Assembly: GCF_900111245.1 (NCBI RefSeq)
Contig: NZ_FOGO01000004.1
Location: 126,496-190,495, forward strand
Direction of reading: 5' to 3'
DNA length: 64,000 nucleotides
From: Streptomyces qinglanensis
GTDB lineage: Bacteria > Actinomycetota > Actinomycetes > Streptomycetales > Streptomycetaceae
Shown piece by piece: positions 1 to 8,557 of this stretch; the stretch's first letter is position 1, and each line of letters starts with the position of its first letter. Below the pieces are notes generated by a model, which was not told the origin of the DNA, did no database searches, and worked only from the letters and a program-made list of their open reading frames with translations. Position numbers and translations under genes: made by a program.

Positions 1-60
1 GGTCCCGTACCGGCCCCGGAGCGGTCCCGTACCGGCCCCGGAGCGGTCCCGTACCGGCCC
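1..60. repeat. 22-bp tandem repeat at window edge
   Basis: A 22-bp unit beginning GGTCCCGTACCGGCCCCGG is repeated exactly head to tail, giving two full copies and most of a third. The array may continue left of the window. It contains no gene that I can support. The unit is GC-only and could be a slippage-prone minisatellite or part of a terminator region of a gene outside the window. Confidence 0.85.
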
Positions 61-288
61 GGCGCGGGACCGGGAGCGCCGCGCCCGGAAGCGGGCGGGC
101 TGCCCTGCGGCACCGGGCGGCCGGGGCCGGCAAAAGGCGAGGACGGCCAAAGACAGCCGAAGGCGACGACCGAAGGCGACGGCCGAGGACGGGGCGGCCG
201 CCGGTACGGCCGGGGCCGGGTCCGCCGGCCGGGGCCGATTCCGGGGCCGAGGAGGCCGCGGACCGGGGGGCTCGCTAGATTGAGCGGT
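61..288. other. intergenic region before the glycosyltransferase
   Basis: There is no supportable gene here. Short degenerate repeats of an AAGGCGACGACCG-like motif occur at about 150-190. The segment probably carries the promoter of the following gene. A weak G-rich ribosome site (run of G at 265-270) lies before the chosen ATG at 289. Confidence 0.5.
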
Positions 289-1833
289 ATGCCGTTGTCC
301 CCTGCCACGGAGCGCCGTACCACCGCCGCGCGCGCCAAGGAGCCGGCGGCGAACCGGATGCGGCTCCTCGCCGTCCTCGCCGTGCTCACGGTCCTCACCC
401 GTCTCCCGTCCTTCGCCCGCACACCGTGGAACCCGGACGAGGGATTTCTGGCCACGCAGGCGCGTCAACTGGCCGACGGCGGCGTCCTCTACGACACGGT
501 CGTGGACCGCAAGCCCCCGTTCGTGCCGCTGCTCTACCGGGGCGCCTTCGCGGTCTTCGGCGACGGTTCGCTGTGGCCGGTGCGGGTCGCGGCCGTCGTC
601 GCGGTCGTGGTGGGTGCGGCCCTGGCCGCGTCCCTGGCGTCCCGCCGCTGGGGCGAGCGGGCCGGGTGGACGGCGGGGATCTGCTACGTCTTCCTGTCGG
701 TCGGACTCAAGCCGGAGGACACCCAGGCCGCGACGTTCGAGGTCTTCATGCTGCCGTGGACCGTCGCCGCGCTCTGGTACGCCGAGCGCGCCCGGTGGCT
801 CGGGGCCGGGCTGGCGGTCGCCGGAGCGGTGCTCTCGAAGCAGACCGGTGGTGCGGTGCTGCTGCCGGTCCTGGTGTTGCTGTGGCAGTACCGGGCCGGC
901 TGGCCGGCGGTCCTCCGGGTGGCGGCCGGAGCGGCGCTCCCGGTGGTGAGCGCCGCTCTCGCCTTCGATCCGGGGCGGTTCCTGTACTGGATAGCGACGG
1001 GTTCCGGCTCCTATCTCTCCGCCGACGGCGCCGGGCTCAAACCGCTGCTCCGCGCCCTCGCCGGGGTCGGGCTGCTCACGCTCGCCGCGCTGCCGCTCGT
1101 CGTCGCCCTCGTCCGCGCCGTCCGCTCCCGCCGTGCGGGCCCCCGCACCGCCGCAGAGTCTCCCGCGCGCGATCCGCTGCACGGCACCGCGGATCTCTGG
1201 GTCTGGCTGGCCGCCTCGTTCGGAGCCGCCACCGTGGGCTTCCAGTTCTTCGGACACTACTTCCTCCAGCTCGTCCCGCCTCTCGCGGTGCTCGGCGCGG
1301 CAGCGCTGCACGGGCTGACCGCGCGGGCCGCCACCGCATCGCTGGCCGCGACGGCGTTTCTGGCCTGTGCGTTCGTCGGCTGGGGCTTCACCGCCAGCCG
1401 GGCCGAGGTCGACCATGCGCGCCGGCTGGCCGACACCGTGCGCTCCTACACCGACCGCAAGGACCGGGTGCTGCTGTGGGGCATGCACCCGGAGGGGTAC
1501 TGGCTGTCCGAGCGTTCGCCCGCCTCCCGCTACCTGACCGCCGGGTTCCTCACCAACTTCAGCGGCGGACGCGGCGAGGCCCGGGTGGGCGAGCGCTATG
1601 CGATGGACGGAGCCTGGCCGCACTTCGAGCGCGAACTGCGCAGGCGGCCGCCCGAGTTGATCGTGGACGACTCGCGCGGCAAGCGGTACGGGGTCCAGCA
1701 GATCCCCACCCTGCGCCGCCATCTCGCCCGCCACTACGAGAAGGTGGCCACCATCGACGGCTCGTCGTTCTACCTGCGCAACCGGCCCGACATCCCCACC
1801 TCCCGGGCGGGCCACGCGCCGCAGGCCCGCTGA
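289..1833 (+). CDS. GT-C fold membrane glycosyltransferase (ArnT/PMT-like)
   Basis: The predicted product is a polytopic membrane protein of 514 residues with about ten hydrophobic segments. An early acidic motif, NPDEG, follows the first membrane segment, as in GT-C/GT39-type enzymes that transfer sugars from polyprenyl-phosphate donors on the outer face of the membrane. The C-terminal third is soluble and includes RELIVDDS-like and YFLQL patterns typical of DUF-type actinobacterial mannosyltransferase relatives. A TTG three codons upstream (280) would add only three residues; ATG at 289 is preferred. Substrate and acceptor cannot be read from the sequence. A strong hairpin lies about 110 bp after the stop, so it is probably transcribed alone. 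Confidence 0.7.
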   Translation: MPLSPATERRTTAARAKEPAANRMRLLAVLAVLTVLTRLPSFARTPWNPDEGFLATQARQLADGGVLYDTVVDRKPPFVPLLYRGAFAVFGDGSLWPVRVAAVVAVVVGAALAASLASRRWGERAGWTAGICYVFLSVGLKPEDTQAATFEVFMLPWTVAALWYAERARWLGAGLAVAGAVLSKQTGGAVLLPVLVLLWQYRAGWPAVLRVAAGAALPVVSAALAFDPGRFLYWIATGSGSYLSADGAGLKPLLRALAGVGLLTLAALPLVVALVRAVRSRRAGPRTAAESPARDPLHGTADLWVWLAASFGAATVGFQFFGHYFLQLVPPLAVLGAAALHGLTARAATASLAATAFLACAFVGWGFTASRAEVDHARRLADTVRSYTDRKDRVLLWGMHPEGYWLSERSPASRYLTAGFLTNFSGGRGEARVGERYAMDGAWPHFERELRRRPPELIVDDSRGKRYGVQQIPTLRRHLARHYEKVATIDGSSFYLRNRPDIPTSRAGHAPQAR

Positions 1834-1943
1834 CCGCGCCCGCCGCCCGGCTCGCACTTCGCCCCGCCCGCCACATCCACCTCATCGGCCCCGTGCGGCC
1901 CCCGGCTGTCCAGCCTCTGCTCCCTGAGTGCTCGCCTGCTGTT

Positions 1944-1976
1944 CGCCTGCGGCGGCTACGTTCGCCGCCGCAGGCG
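1944..1976 (+). terminator. hairpin terminator after glycosyltransferase
   Basis: A perfect 13-bp inverted repeat (1944-1956 and 1964-1976, arms CGCCTGCGGCGGC) has a 7-nt loop. There is no T-run, as is usual in Streptomyces. It lies between the glycosyltransferase and the next plus-strand gene. Confidence 0.65.
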
Positions 1977-2019
1977 CCTGGTCGTCGCACGCGGTTCAGA
2001 CACGGTACGGGGGAAACAG

Positions 2020-2580
2020 GTGGTCAGCTTGTCGTTCGAGCAGGAGTGGGCCGGTCTCAAGGCCGCGTACGCGCCGGAGAGCACGGCGCACACGCGGCTC
2101 GCCGGGACCGGCGGAACCGGAGGGTGCGGCAGCGGGTCCGGTACCGGGCAGCGCCCCGGACCGCGGCTCCAGGTGACCGCACACGTGCTGCGGGGCCGCG
2201 CGGGCCGCGCCGGGACGGTGCGGAGCCAGTTCCTGAAGGCGGACGACGAGGTCATGCGGGAGACCGGCGAGATCACCGGCAGCCTCAGCGGCTTCCGGAC
2301 CGAGACCGCGCTCGCCACCTTCCAGGAGCGCTGGCGCGACCAGATGTCCTACGTCGAGGAGCAGTTCTCCGGCACGGCGTCCGCGCTGCGCAGCGCCGCC
2401 GGCGCGTTCGCCACCGAGGAGCACCGCCGCAAGACGGACATCGACCGCATCGCGGTCGCCACGGACCGCCGCGGCCGGGGCGCCGGGAACGGCTCGGGCG
2501 CCGGGAGCGGCCCGGGCGCCGGGAGCGGCAGCGGCGCGCACAACGGCAGGCATCTCCCGGCCACGAGCGGCTCCCGATGA
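2020..2580 (+). CDS. WXG100-like (ESX-type) protein
   Basis: The product is a 186-residue protein with a central helical region (about residues 68-145) of the kind seen in WXG100/type VII secretion targets, including a FQERWRDQM segment and heptad-like spacing. The flanks are Gly/Ser/Arg-rich and probably disordered. The GTG start at 2020 is preceded by GGGGGAAA about 5 nt upstream. Its stop overlaps the start of the next gene (ATGA), so the two proteins are likely made together and may interact. A classical W-x-G turn is not clear, so family membership is inferred from size, helical character and pairing. Function is unknown; a secreted heterodimer or an effector chaperone are both possible. 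Confidence 0.6.
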   Translation: MVSLSFEQEWAGLKAAYAPESTAHTRLAGTGGTGGCGSGSGTGQRPGPRLQVTAHVLRGRAGRAGTVRSQFLKADDEVMRETGEITGSLSGFRTETALATFQERWRDQMSYVEEQFSGTASALRSAAGAFATEEHRRKTDIDRIAVATDRRGRGAGNGSGAGSGPGAGSGSGAHNGRHLPATSGSR

Positions 2581-4892
2581 GCGAGGGGCTCGGCTACCCC
2601 GAGGTACGGCACGCCGACCTCACCCCGCTGAACGAGGCCGTGGCCAAGTGGAAGAACGCGCCCGGCAAATTCGAGCAGGTCGCCACGAACTTCGCCGGCG
2701 AGGTCGTCAAGGGCCTGGCCGACTCGGACTGGGAGGGCGAGAGCGCCGAGGCGGCCTGGCGCAGGTTCCGCACCGTGCGGGCCCAACTGCTGGCCGCGCA
2801 GGAGGAGGCGCGCCGGACGCATGTCGTGCTGTCCGAGGCACTGGGCAGGTTCCGCTCCGCCCAGAAGGTGCTCCAGGACATCGCCGACGAGCTCGAGGGC
2901 CATGCGCACCTGCGGCTCGACCCGCGCGACGGCACGGTCTCCCTGCAGCTCACGGACGAGGAGGAGCAGCACCGCACGCTGTGGGCCAAGGCGTACCGCG
3001 AGATCATCACCGGCTACCGGGACCGCACCCTCGCGGCCCTGGACAGCGCGGACCAGGCCGACCGGGACCTCGCGCACGCGCTGACAGCCGACGTCAACGG
3101 CACCGCGCGCGGCTTCAACGACCACGCGTACGACAGCCTCGCGGCCGCCCGTGCGCAGGCGGCGCAGGACCTGAAGGAGGCCCTGCACCTGGCGCGGGCC
3201 GAGAACGGCACCACCGGCTCGGCCCGACTGGAGCGGTTCACCGCGCTGATCGCCCGGCACAGCCGGGACCCGGAGTTCGCCGCACGGTTCGCCACCGAGC
3301 TCGGCGCCGAGCGGACGCTGCGGCTCTGGTACAACGCCACCCATCCGCACCACCCGGACCATCCGGACACCGAGATCGACGACGCGGCGTGGTGGAAGTC
3401 GGCCAAGGTCCTCCAGGAGTCGCTGAGCACCACGCTGGCCCACGCCACGCACGTGGACACCCCCGCGATGCGGCAGTGGCAGCAGGACATGATCGCGCTG
3501 GGCGACCAGCGGCTGGAGAGCAGCGGCGGCCGGACGCACCCCTACGGCTTCCAGCTCATGAACAACCTGATGCACTCGGGCACCTACGACGCCGGCTTCC
3601 TGAACCGCTACGGAGCCCGGCTCGTGGACTGGGACGAGCAGCTCAACACCCGTGAGGGCTTCGCCTACTGGGCCAATTCCGCCGACACCGACGACCTCGA
3701 CCCCGGCGGTGCGCCGGGCGACACCGGACACGACGCGATGGTCGGCTTCCTGGAGGCCCTGGGGCACAACCCCGGCGCCGCCACCGCCTTCTTCGCGCAG
3801 CCGGCGGGCGTCAGCGGCGTGGTGGACCGCGACAGCGAACTCAGCGACCGCCTCTCCTACCTGACGACAGACCGCAACTGGATCTTCGACGGCAACACCC
3901 GCGCTGGCCCCCGCGAGTTGCCCGGGCACGAAGCGCTGGGCCACGCCCTCACCGCCGCCGCCACCGGCTACGCCTGGGACGATCCGCAACTGACCGGCAA
4001 GGACCCGGAGCTCTTCCGGCACGGCGGCGACCGGCGCACCGCTGCGACCGCGGACGTGATGGAGCAGGTCGTCCACGTCTACGGCGGTCCGAAGGGCCCG
4101 GAACTGCTGCACGAGCAGCCCGCGATCGCGCCGAGCCTCGGCGCGATGGGCGGCGCCTACGTGGACGACCTCAACCGCGCCGTCTCCGGGGTCGGCGACT
4201 CGCTGCAGAGCACCGGGGCCTTCCCGCCCGCCTACCCGGGCGCCGCGGCGCTCAGCCGGGGGCAGGCCGTCGACTTCCTCAGCGTGCTGGGCCAGAACGA
4301 GACGTCGCACGGCCTGATGAACCAGGCCGAACACCTCTACACGCTGGACAGGTTGGCCCAGAATCCGCCGTCCGGGAGCGAGGAGAGCTGGGCGGCGGGA
4401 CGGCGGGTGCTGCTCACCGAGGCGGAGGCCCGGGGCACGCTCGACCACTCCCGGGTGCAGCACATCGAGGCGCAATACGCCGCGGACAGCGCCGAGGCCC
4501 AGCGGGCCTTCCGCGAGTCGGCGAACTGGACACGGGTCGGCATGAGTTCCTCGGCGCCCGCCCTCGCCAACGGAATCCTCTCGGTGGTCGGGAAGAGCGG
4601 CCCCTGGGGCGTGGTGATTCCCATCGCACAGGCGGGCGGAGTGGAGTTCGCGAAACTCTTCCACGACGACGCGGTTTTCGGCGGGCCCGATCTGCCCGAT
4701 CCCCCGGAGAACACGGATCAGTTCTTCGCCCGGGGCGAGCGTGATCTCGGATCGACCGCGGAGAAATATCTGGAGAACTACGGGAAGGGCCCGGATGCGA
4801 CCGGGGATCTCGCGGACGACATCAAGTCCAAGTACCTGGCCGTCGGGCCGCAGGGCGACGCATTCGAGGGCCGCGAGCCCTATACGGGGTAA
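2577..4892 (+). CDS. large helical WXG100-associated protein (DUF6571-like)
   Basis: The product is 771 residues and begins at ATG 2577, overlapping the preceding WXG100-like gene by 4 bp. The first roughly 130 residues resemble a WXG100 helical hairpin (a WEGESAEAAW segment near residue 60, then long amphipathic helices). The middle is a large soluble domain rich in W, H and D. A YTLDRLAQNPPSG-type motif lies around residue 580. The last 120 residues include a hydrophobic helix (about 655-690) and an acidic tail. This layout matches Streptomyces hypothetical proteins that I associate with DUF6571, but the family name is from memory. No catalytic motif is recognised. A role as a type VII secretion substrate is inference. 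Confidence 0.6.
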   Translation: MSEGLGYPEVRHADLTPLNEAVAKWKNAPGKFEQVATNFAGEVVKGLADSDWEGESAEAAWRRFRTVRAQLLAAQEEARRTHVVLSEALGRFRSAQKVLQDIADELEGHAHLRLDPRDGTVSLQLTDEEEQHRTLWAKAYREIITGYRDRTLAALDSADQADRDLAHALTADVNGTARGFNDHAYDSLAAARAQAAQDLKEALHLARAENGTTGSARLERFTALIARHSRDPEFAARFATELGAERTLRLWYNATHPHHPDHPDTEIDDAAWWKSAKVLQESLSTTLAHATHVDTPAMRQWQQDMIALGDQRLESSGGRTHPYGFQLMNNLMHSGTYDAGFLNRYGARLVDWDEQLNTREGFAYWANSADTDDLDPGGAPGDTGHDAMVGFLEALGHNPGAATAFFAQPAGVSGVVDRDSELSDRLSYLTTDRNWIFDGNTRAGPRELPGHEALGHALTAAATGYAWDDPQLTGKDPELFRHGGDRRTAATADVMEQVVHVYGGPKGPELLHEQPAIAPSLGAMGGAYVDDLNRAVSGVGDSLQSTGAFPPAYPGAAALSRGQAVDFLSVLGQNETSHGLMNQAEHLYTLDRLAQNPPSGSEESWAAGRRVLLTEAEARGTLDHSRVQHIEAQYAADSAEAQRAFRESANWTRVGMSSSAPALANGILSVVGKSGPWGVVIPIAQAGGVEFAKLFHDDAVFGGPDLPDPPENTDQFFARGERDLGSTAEKYLENYGKGPDATGDLADDIKSKYLAVGPQGDAFEGREPYTG

Positions 4893-4945
4893 GACGGGGC
4901 GGCGAGGGCGCGGCGGGGGACTTTCCCACGCGTGGCGAAGACGCC

Positions 4946-4992
4946 GACGGCCCCGTCCCGGCACTCCGCGGGAGTGCCGGGACGGGGCCGTC
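4946..4992. terminator. bidirectional terminator
   Basis: A perfect 22-bp inverted repeat (4946-4967 and 4971-4992) encloses a 3-nt loop. It sits between a plus-strand gene ending at 4892 and a minus-strand gene ending at 5051, so it can stop transcription from both sides. Confidence 0.85.
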
Positions 4993-5050
4993 CCGGCCCG
5001 GTTCCGCCGGGCACGGTGCCCCGTGCGCGGCGGAAGGGACCGCTAGCGGC

Positions 5051-7171
5051 TCACTCCGGGACGCTGGCGAGGCCCGGAGCCAGGAAGCGGCGGCCGGTGG
5101 CACGCTCGCTGACCCCCTCGCGGTCCAGGTAGGGCGTGACCCCGCCGAGGTGGAAGGGCCAGCCGGCACCGGTGATCAGGCACAGGTCGATGTCCTGGGC
5201 CTCGGCCACCACGTCCTCGTCCAGCATCAGCCGGATCTCCTCGGCGATGGCGTCCAGGGCCCGCTCCCGCACCTGCTCCTCCGTCAGGACGGTGTCGCCG
5301 ACCTGGAAGAGGGAGGCGACCTCCGGGTCGAGCTCCTGGGTGCCCGGAAGGTAGAGGCTCCGCTTGCCGGCCTCGACGACCCGGCCCAGGTTCTCGGAGA
5401 CGGCGAACCGGTCCGGGAAGGCGGCGTGCAGGGTGCCCGCGACGTGGTGCGCGACGGCCGGACCGACCAGCTCCAGGAGCTGGATCGGCGACATCGGCAG
5501 CCCGAGCGGCGCCAGCGCGCGGTCGGCCGTCGCGACCGGGGTGCCCTCGTCGATGGAGCGCAGCACCTCGCCGAGGAACCGGGTCAGCACCCGGTTGACG
5601 ACGAACGCGGGGGCGTCCTTGACCAGGACCGCGGTCTTCTTCAGCTTCTTGGCGACGCCGAACGCGGTGGCCAGCGCCGCGTCGTCGGTCTGCTCGCCTC
5701 GCACGATCTCCAGCAGTGGGAGGATGGCGACCGGGTTGAAGAAGTGGAAGCCCACGACCCGCTCGGGGTGCTTGAGCTGCGAGGCCATCTCGCTGACGGA
5801 CAGCGAGGAGGTGTTCGTCGCGAGGATGGCGTGCTCCGGCACGGCCGCCTCGACCTCGGCGAACACCTTCTGCTTGACGCCCATCTCCTCGAAGACGGCC
5901 TCGATCACGAAGTCGGCGTCGGCGAACGCGGTCGCCTTGTCGAGCGAGCCGGTCACCAGGGCCTTGAGCCGGTTGGCCTTGTCCTGGTTGACGCGACCCT
6001 TGAGCAGCAGCTTGTCGATCTCCTCGTGGCAGTAGGCCACGCCCTTGTCGACCCGCTCCTGGTCGATGTCGGTCAGCACGACCGGCACCTCCAGGCGGCG
6101 CGCGAACAGCAGGCCGAGCTGCGAGGCCATCAGCCCGGCGCCGACCACGCCGACCTTGGTGACCGGACGCGCGAGGTCCTTGGAGGGGGCGCCCGCCGGA
6201 CGCTTGGCGCGCCGCTGCACGAGGTTGAAGGCGTAGATGCCGCTGCGCAGCTCTCCGCCCATGATCAGGTCGGCGAGCGCCTGGGTCTCGGCCTCGAAGC
6301 CCTTGCGCAGATCGCCGTTCTTGGCCGCGGCGATGATGTCCAGGGCACGGTAGGCGGCCGGAGCCGCGCCGTGCACCTTGCTGTCGGCGATCTGCCGGCC
6401 GCGCTCGACGGCCGCGTCCCACGCCTCGCCGCGGTCGACCTCGGGGCGTGCCACCTCGATCTCGCCCTTGAGCACGGCGGCGGTCCAGCGCAGCGACTCC
6501 TCCAGGAAGTCGGCGCCCTCGAACAGCGCGTCGGCGATGCCCAGCTCGTAGACCTGCGCGCCCTTGAGCTGCCGGTTCTGGTTGAGCGAGTTCTCGACGA
6601 TGACGCTGACCGCGCGGTCGGCGCCGATCAGGTTCGGCAGCAGCGCGCAGCCGCCCCAGCCGGGTACCAGGCCGAGGAAGACCTCGGGCAGCGAGAAGGC
6701 GGGCAGCGCGGCCGAGACGGTGCGGTAGGTGCAGTGCAGCCCCGCCTCGACGCCGCCGCCCATCGCCGCACCGTTGTAGTACGCGAAGGTCGGCACGGCC
6801 AGGTCGGACAGCCGGACGAAGACGTCGTGGCCGCCCTTGCCGATGGCGACCGCGTCCTCGTGCCGCTGCAGCAGCTCGACGCCCTTGAGGTCGGCGCCGA
6901 CGGCGAAGATGAAGGGCTTGCCGGTGAGGCCGACGCCCTTGATCTCGCCGTCCGCGGCCTCCTTCTCCACCTGGTCGAGGGCGGCGTTGAGGTTGGCCAG
7001 CGACTGCGGCCCGAAGGTGGTGGGCTTGGTGTGGTCCAGCCCGTTGTCCAGCGTGATGAGGGCGAACCGGCCCGCGCCGGACGGCAGGTCGAGGTGGCGT
7101 ACGTGCGCCTGGGTGACGACCTCGTCCGGGAACAGCTCGGCCGCACCCTTCAGCAGCTCAGCGGTGCTCAT
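5051..7171 (-). CDS. fadB: fatty acid oxidation multifunctional enzyme (enoyl-CoA hydratase/3-hydroxyacyl-CoA dehydrogenase)
   Basis: This cytosolic beta-oxidation enzyme hydrates enoyl-CoA and oxidises 3-hydroxyacyl-CoA with NAD. The N-terminal crotonase domain (about residues 20-240) has the AMGGGVEAG loop and LPEVFLGL, giving both catalytic glutamates (E142, E163). The dehydrogenase domain (about 335-620) has a nucleotide fold GVVGAGLMAS and GFHFFNP with catalytic H476 and E488. The third glycine of the usual GxGxxG motif is changed (GAGLMAS), as in other actinobacterial members that I recall. ATG at 7171 was chosen because the longer frame upstream lies inside the thiolase gene. Only 2 bp separate it from the thiolase stop, so the two form an operon and likely an alpha/beta complex. 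Length is 706 residues, normal for the family. Confidence 0.93.
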   Translation of the reverse strand: MSTAELLKGAAELFPDEVVTQAHVRHLDLPSGAGRFALITLDNGLDHTKPTTFGPQSLANLNAALDQVEKEAADGEIKGVGLTGKPFIFAVGADLKGVELLQRHEDAVAIGKGGHDVFVRLSDLAVPTFAYYNGAAMGGGVEAGLHCTYRTVSAALPAFSLPEVFLGLVPGWGGCALLPNLIGADRAVSVIVENSLNQNRQLKGAQVYELGIADALFEGADFLEESLRWTAAVLKGEIEVARPEVDRGEAWDAAVERGRQIADSKVHGAAPAAYRALDIIAAAKNGDLRKGFEAETQALADLIMGGELRSGIYAFNLVQRRAKRPAGAPSKDLARPVTKVGVVGAGLMASQLGLLFARRLEVPVVLTDIDQERVDKGVAYCHEEIDKLLLKGRVNQDKANRLKALVTGSLDKATAFADADFVIEAVFEEMGVKQKVFAEVEAAVPEHAILATNTSSLSVSEMASQLKHPERVVGFHFFNPVAILPLLEIVRGEQTDDAALATAFGVAKKLKKTAVLVKDAPAFVVNRVLTRFLGEVLRSIDEGTPVATADRALAPLGLPMSPIQLLELVGPAVAHHVAGTLHAAFPDRFAVSENLGRVVEAGKRSLYLPGTQELDPEVASLFQVGDTVLTEEQVRERALDAIAEEIRLMLDEDVVAEAQDIDLCLITGAGWPFHLGGVTPYLDREGVSERATGRRFLAPGLASVPE

Positions 7172-7173
7172 TC

Positions 7174-8388
7174 TTACTTGCCCTCCCAGTGGGGGTTCTC
7201 CCAGATGACGGTCCCGCCCATGCCGAAGCCGACGCACATGGTGGTCAGGCCGTAGCGGACGTGCGGCTGCTCCTCGAACTGGCGGGCGAGCTGGGCCATC
7301 AGCCGCACGCCGGAGGAGGCCAGCGGGTGGCCGAAGGCGATGGCGCCGCCGTACTGGTTGACGCGCGGGTCGTCGTCGGCGATGCCGTAGTGGTCCAGCA
7401 GCGCGAGCACCTGGACGGCGAACGCCTCGTTGACCTCGAACAGGCCGATGTCGTCGATCGACAGGCCCGCCTGGGCCAGTGCCTTCTCGGTGGCCGGCAC
7501 CGGACCGACGCCCATCACCTCCGGCTCCACACCGGCGAACGCGTAGGAGACCAGCCGCATCTTGACCGGCAGCCCCAGCTCCCGGGCGACGTCCTCGGCG
7601 GCGATCAGGGAGGCGGTGGCGCCGTCGTTCAGACCGGCGGAGTTGCCCGGGGTGACGCGGCCGTGTGCACGGAAGGGCGTCTTGAGCCCGGCCAGGTTCT
7701 CCAGCGTGGTGCCGGGCCGCATCGGCTCGTCGGCGGTGGCCAGACCCCAGCCGGTCTCGCCGCCCTCGGGCGAGGTGCGCCGGATCGAGATCGGCACCAG
7801 GTCCGGCTGGACCTTCTCGTTCGCGTACGCCTTGGCCGCCTTCTCCTGGCTGCGGACCGCGAAGGCGTCGGCGCGCTCCTTGGTCAGGTGCGGGAAGCGG
7901 TCGTGCAGGTTCTCGGCGGTCATGCCCATGAACATGGCCGACTCGTCGACCAGCTTCTCCGAGACGAAGCGCGGGTTGGGGTCCACGCCCTCGCCCATCG
8001 GGTGGCGGCCCATGTGCTCGACACCGCCGGCGACGACGAGGTCGTAGGCGCCGAAGGCGATCGAGCCGGCGGTCGTCGTCACGGCCGTCATCGCGCCCGC
8101 GCACATCCGGTCGATGGAGTAGCCGGGGACGGTCTTCGGCAGTCCCGCGAGGATCCCGGCGGTGCGGCCCAGGGTCAGCCCCTGGTCACCGATCTGGGTG
8201 GTCGCCGCGACGGCGACCTCGTCGATGCGCTCCGGAGGCAGGTCGGGGTTGCGGCGCAGCAGCTCGCGGATGCACTTGACGACCAGGTCGTCGGCGCGGG
8301 TCTCGTGGTAGATGCCCTTGGGGCCCGCCTTGCCGAACGGTGTGCGAACGCCGTCGACGAAGACGACGTCCCTTGCGGTACGAGGCAC
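7174..8388 (-). CDS. fadA: acetyl-CoA acyltransferase (thiolase)
   Basis: This is a 404-residue thiolase that cleaves 3-ketoacyl-CoA with CoA, the last beta-oxidation step. The nucleophilic cysteine lies in SIDRMCAGAM (C96). The other active-site residues lie in AFGHPLASSG (H354) and TTMCVGFGMGG (C385). It starts at GTG 8388 with a GGAGGAGAG ribosome site 7-8 nt upstream. It is the first gene of the fadA-fadB operon, whose partner follows after 2 bp. All key residues are intact, and the partner gene favours a degradative rather than biosynthetic (PhaA-like) role. Confidence 0.93.
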   Translation of the reverse strand: MPRTARDVVFVDGVRTPFGKAGPKGIYHETRADDLVVKCIRELLRRNPDLPPERIDEVAVAATTQIGDQGLTLGRTAGILAGLPKTVPGYSIDRMCAGAMTAVTTTAGSIAFGAYDLVVAGGVEHMGRHPMGEGVDPNPRFVSEKLVDESAMFMGMTAENLHDRFPHLTKERADAFAVRSQEKAAKAYANEKVQPDLVPISIRRTSPEGGETGWGLATADEPMRPGTTLENLAGLKTPFRAHGRVTPGNSAGLNDGATASLIAAEDVARELGLPVKMRLVSYAFAGVEPEVMGVGPVPATEKALAQAGLSIDDIGLFEVNEAFAVQVLALLDHYGIADDDPRVNQYGGAIAFGHPLASSGVRLMAQLARQFEEQPHVRYGLTTMCVGFGMGGTVIWENPHWEGK

Positions 8389-8557
8389 GTTGGCTCTCCT
8401 CCAGGTGCGGCCAGGGGTCGGTCGACCCCCATGCTACTTGCCGGTAACCAGGTGGCAAGGGGCCGCCCGGCCGAGGGGCACACGTCACATCGCCAGGTGC
8501 GCGGTGCGCCGCGCCGCACACTCACCCGGAGAGCGGAAGACCGCCTCCGGGCGCCGC

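Noticed and set aside
426..2576. Very long plus-strand frame through the glycosyltransferase and into the helical protein
   Set aside because: Only the part from 2577 is real. Upstream it is an Arg/Gly/Ala-rich shadow of the glycosyltransferase and WXG100-like genes without matching codon bias.
2349..4964. 871-residue antisense frame
   Set aside because: It mirrors the 2577-4892 gene, is Arg/Val/Gly-rich with no domain, and has wrong third-position GC pattern.
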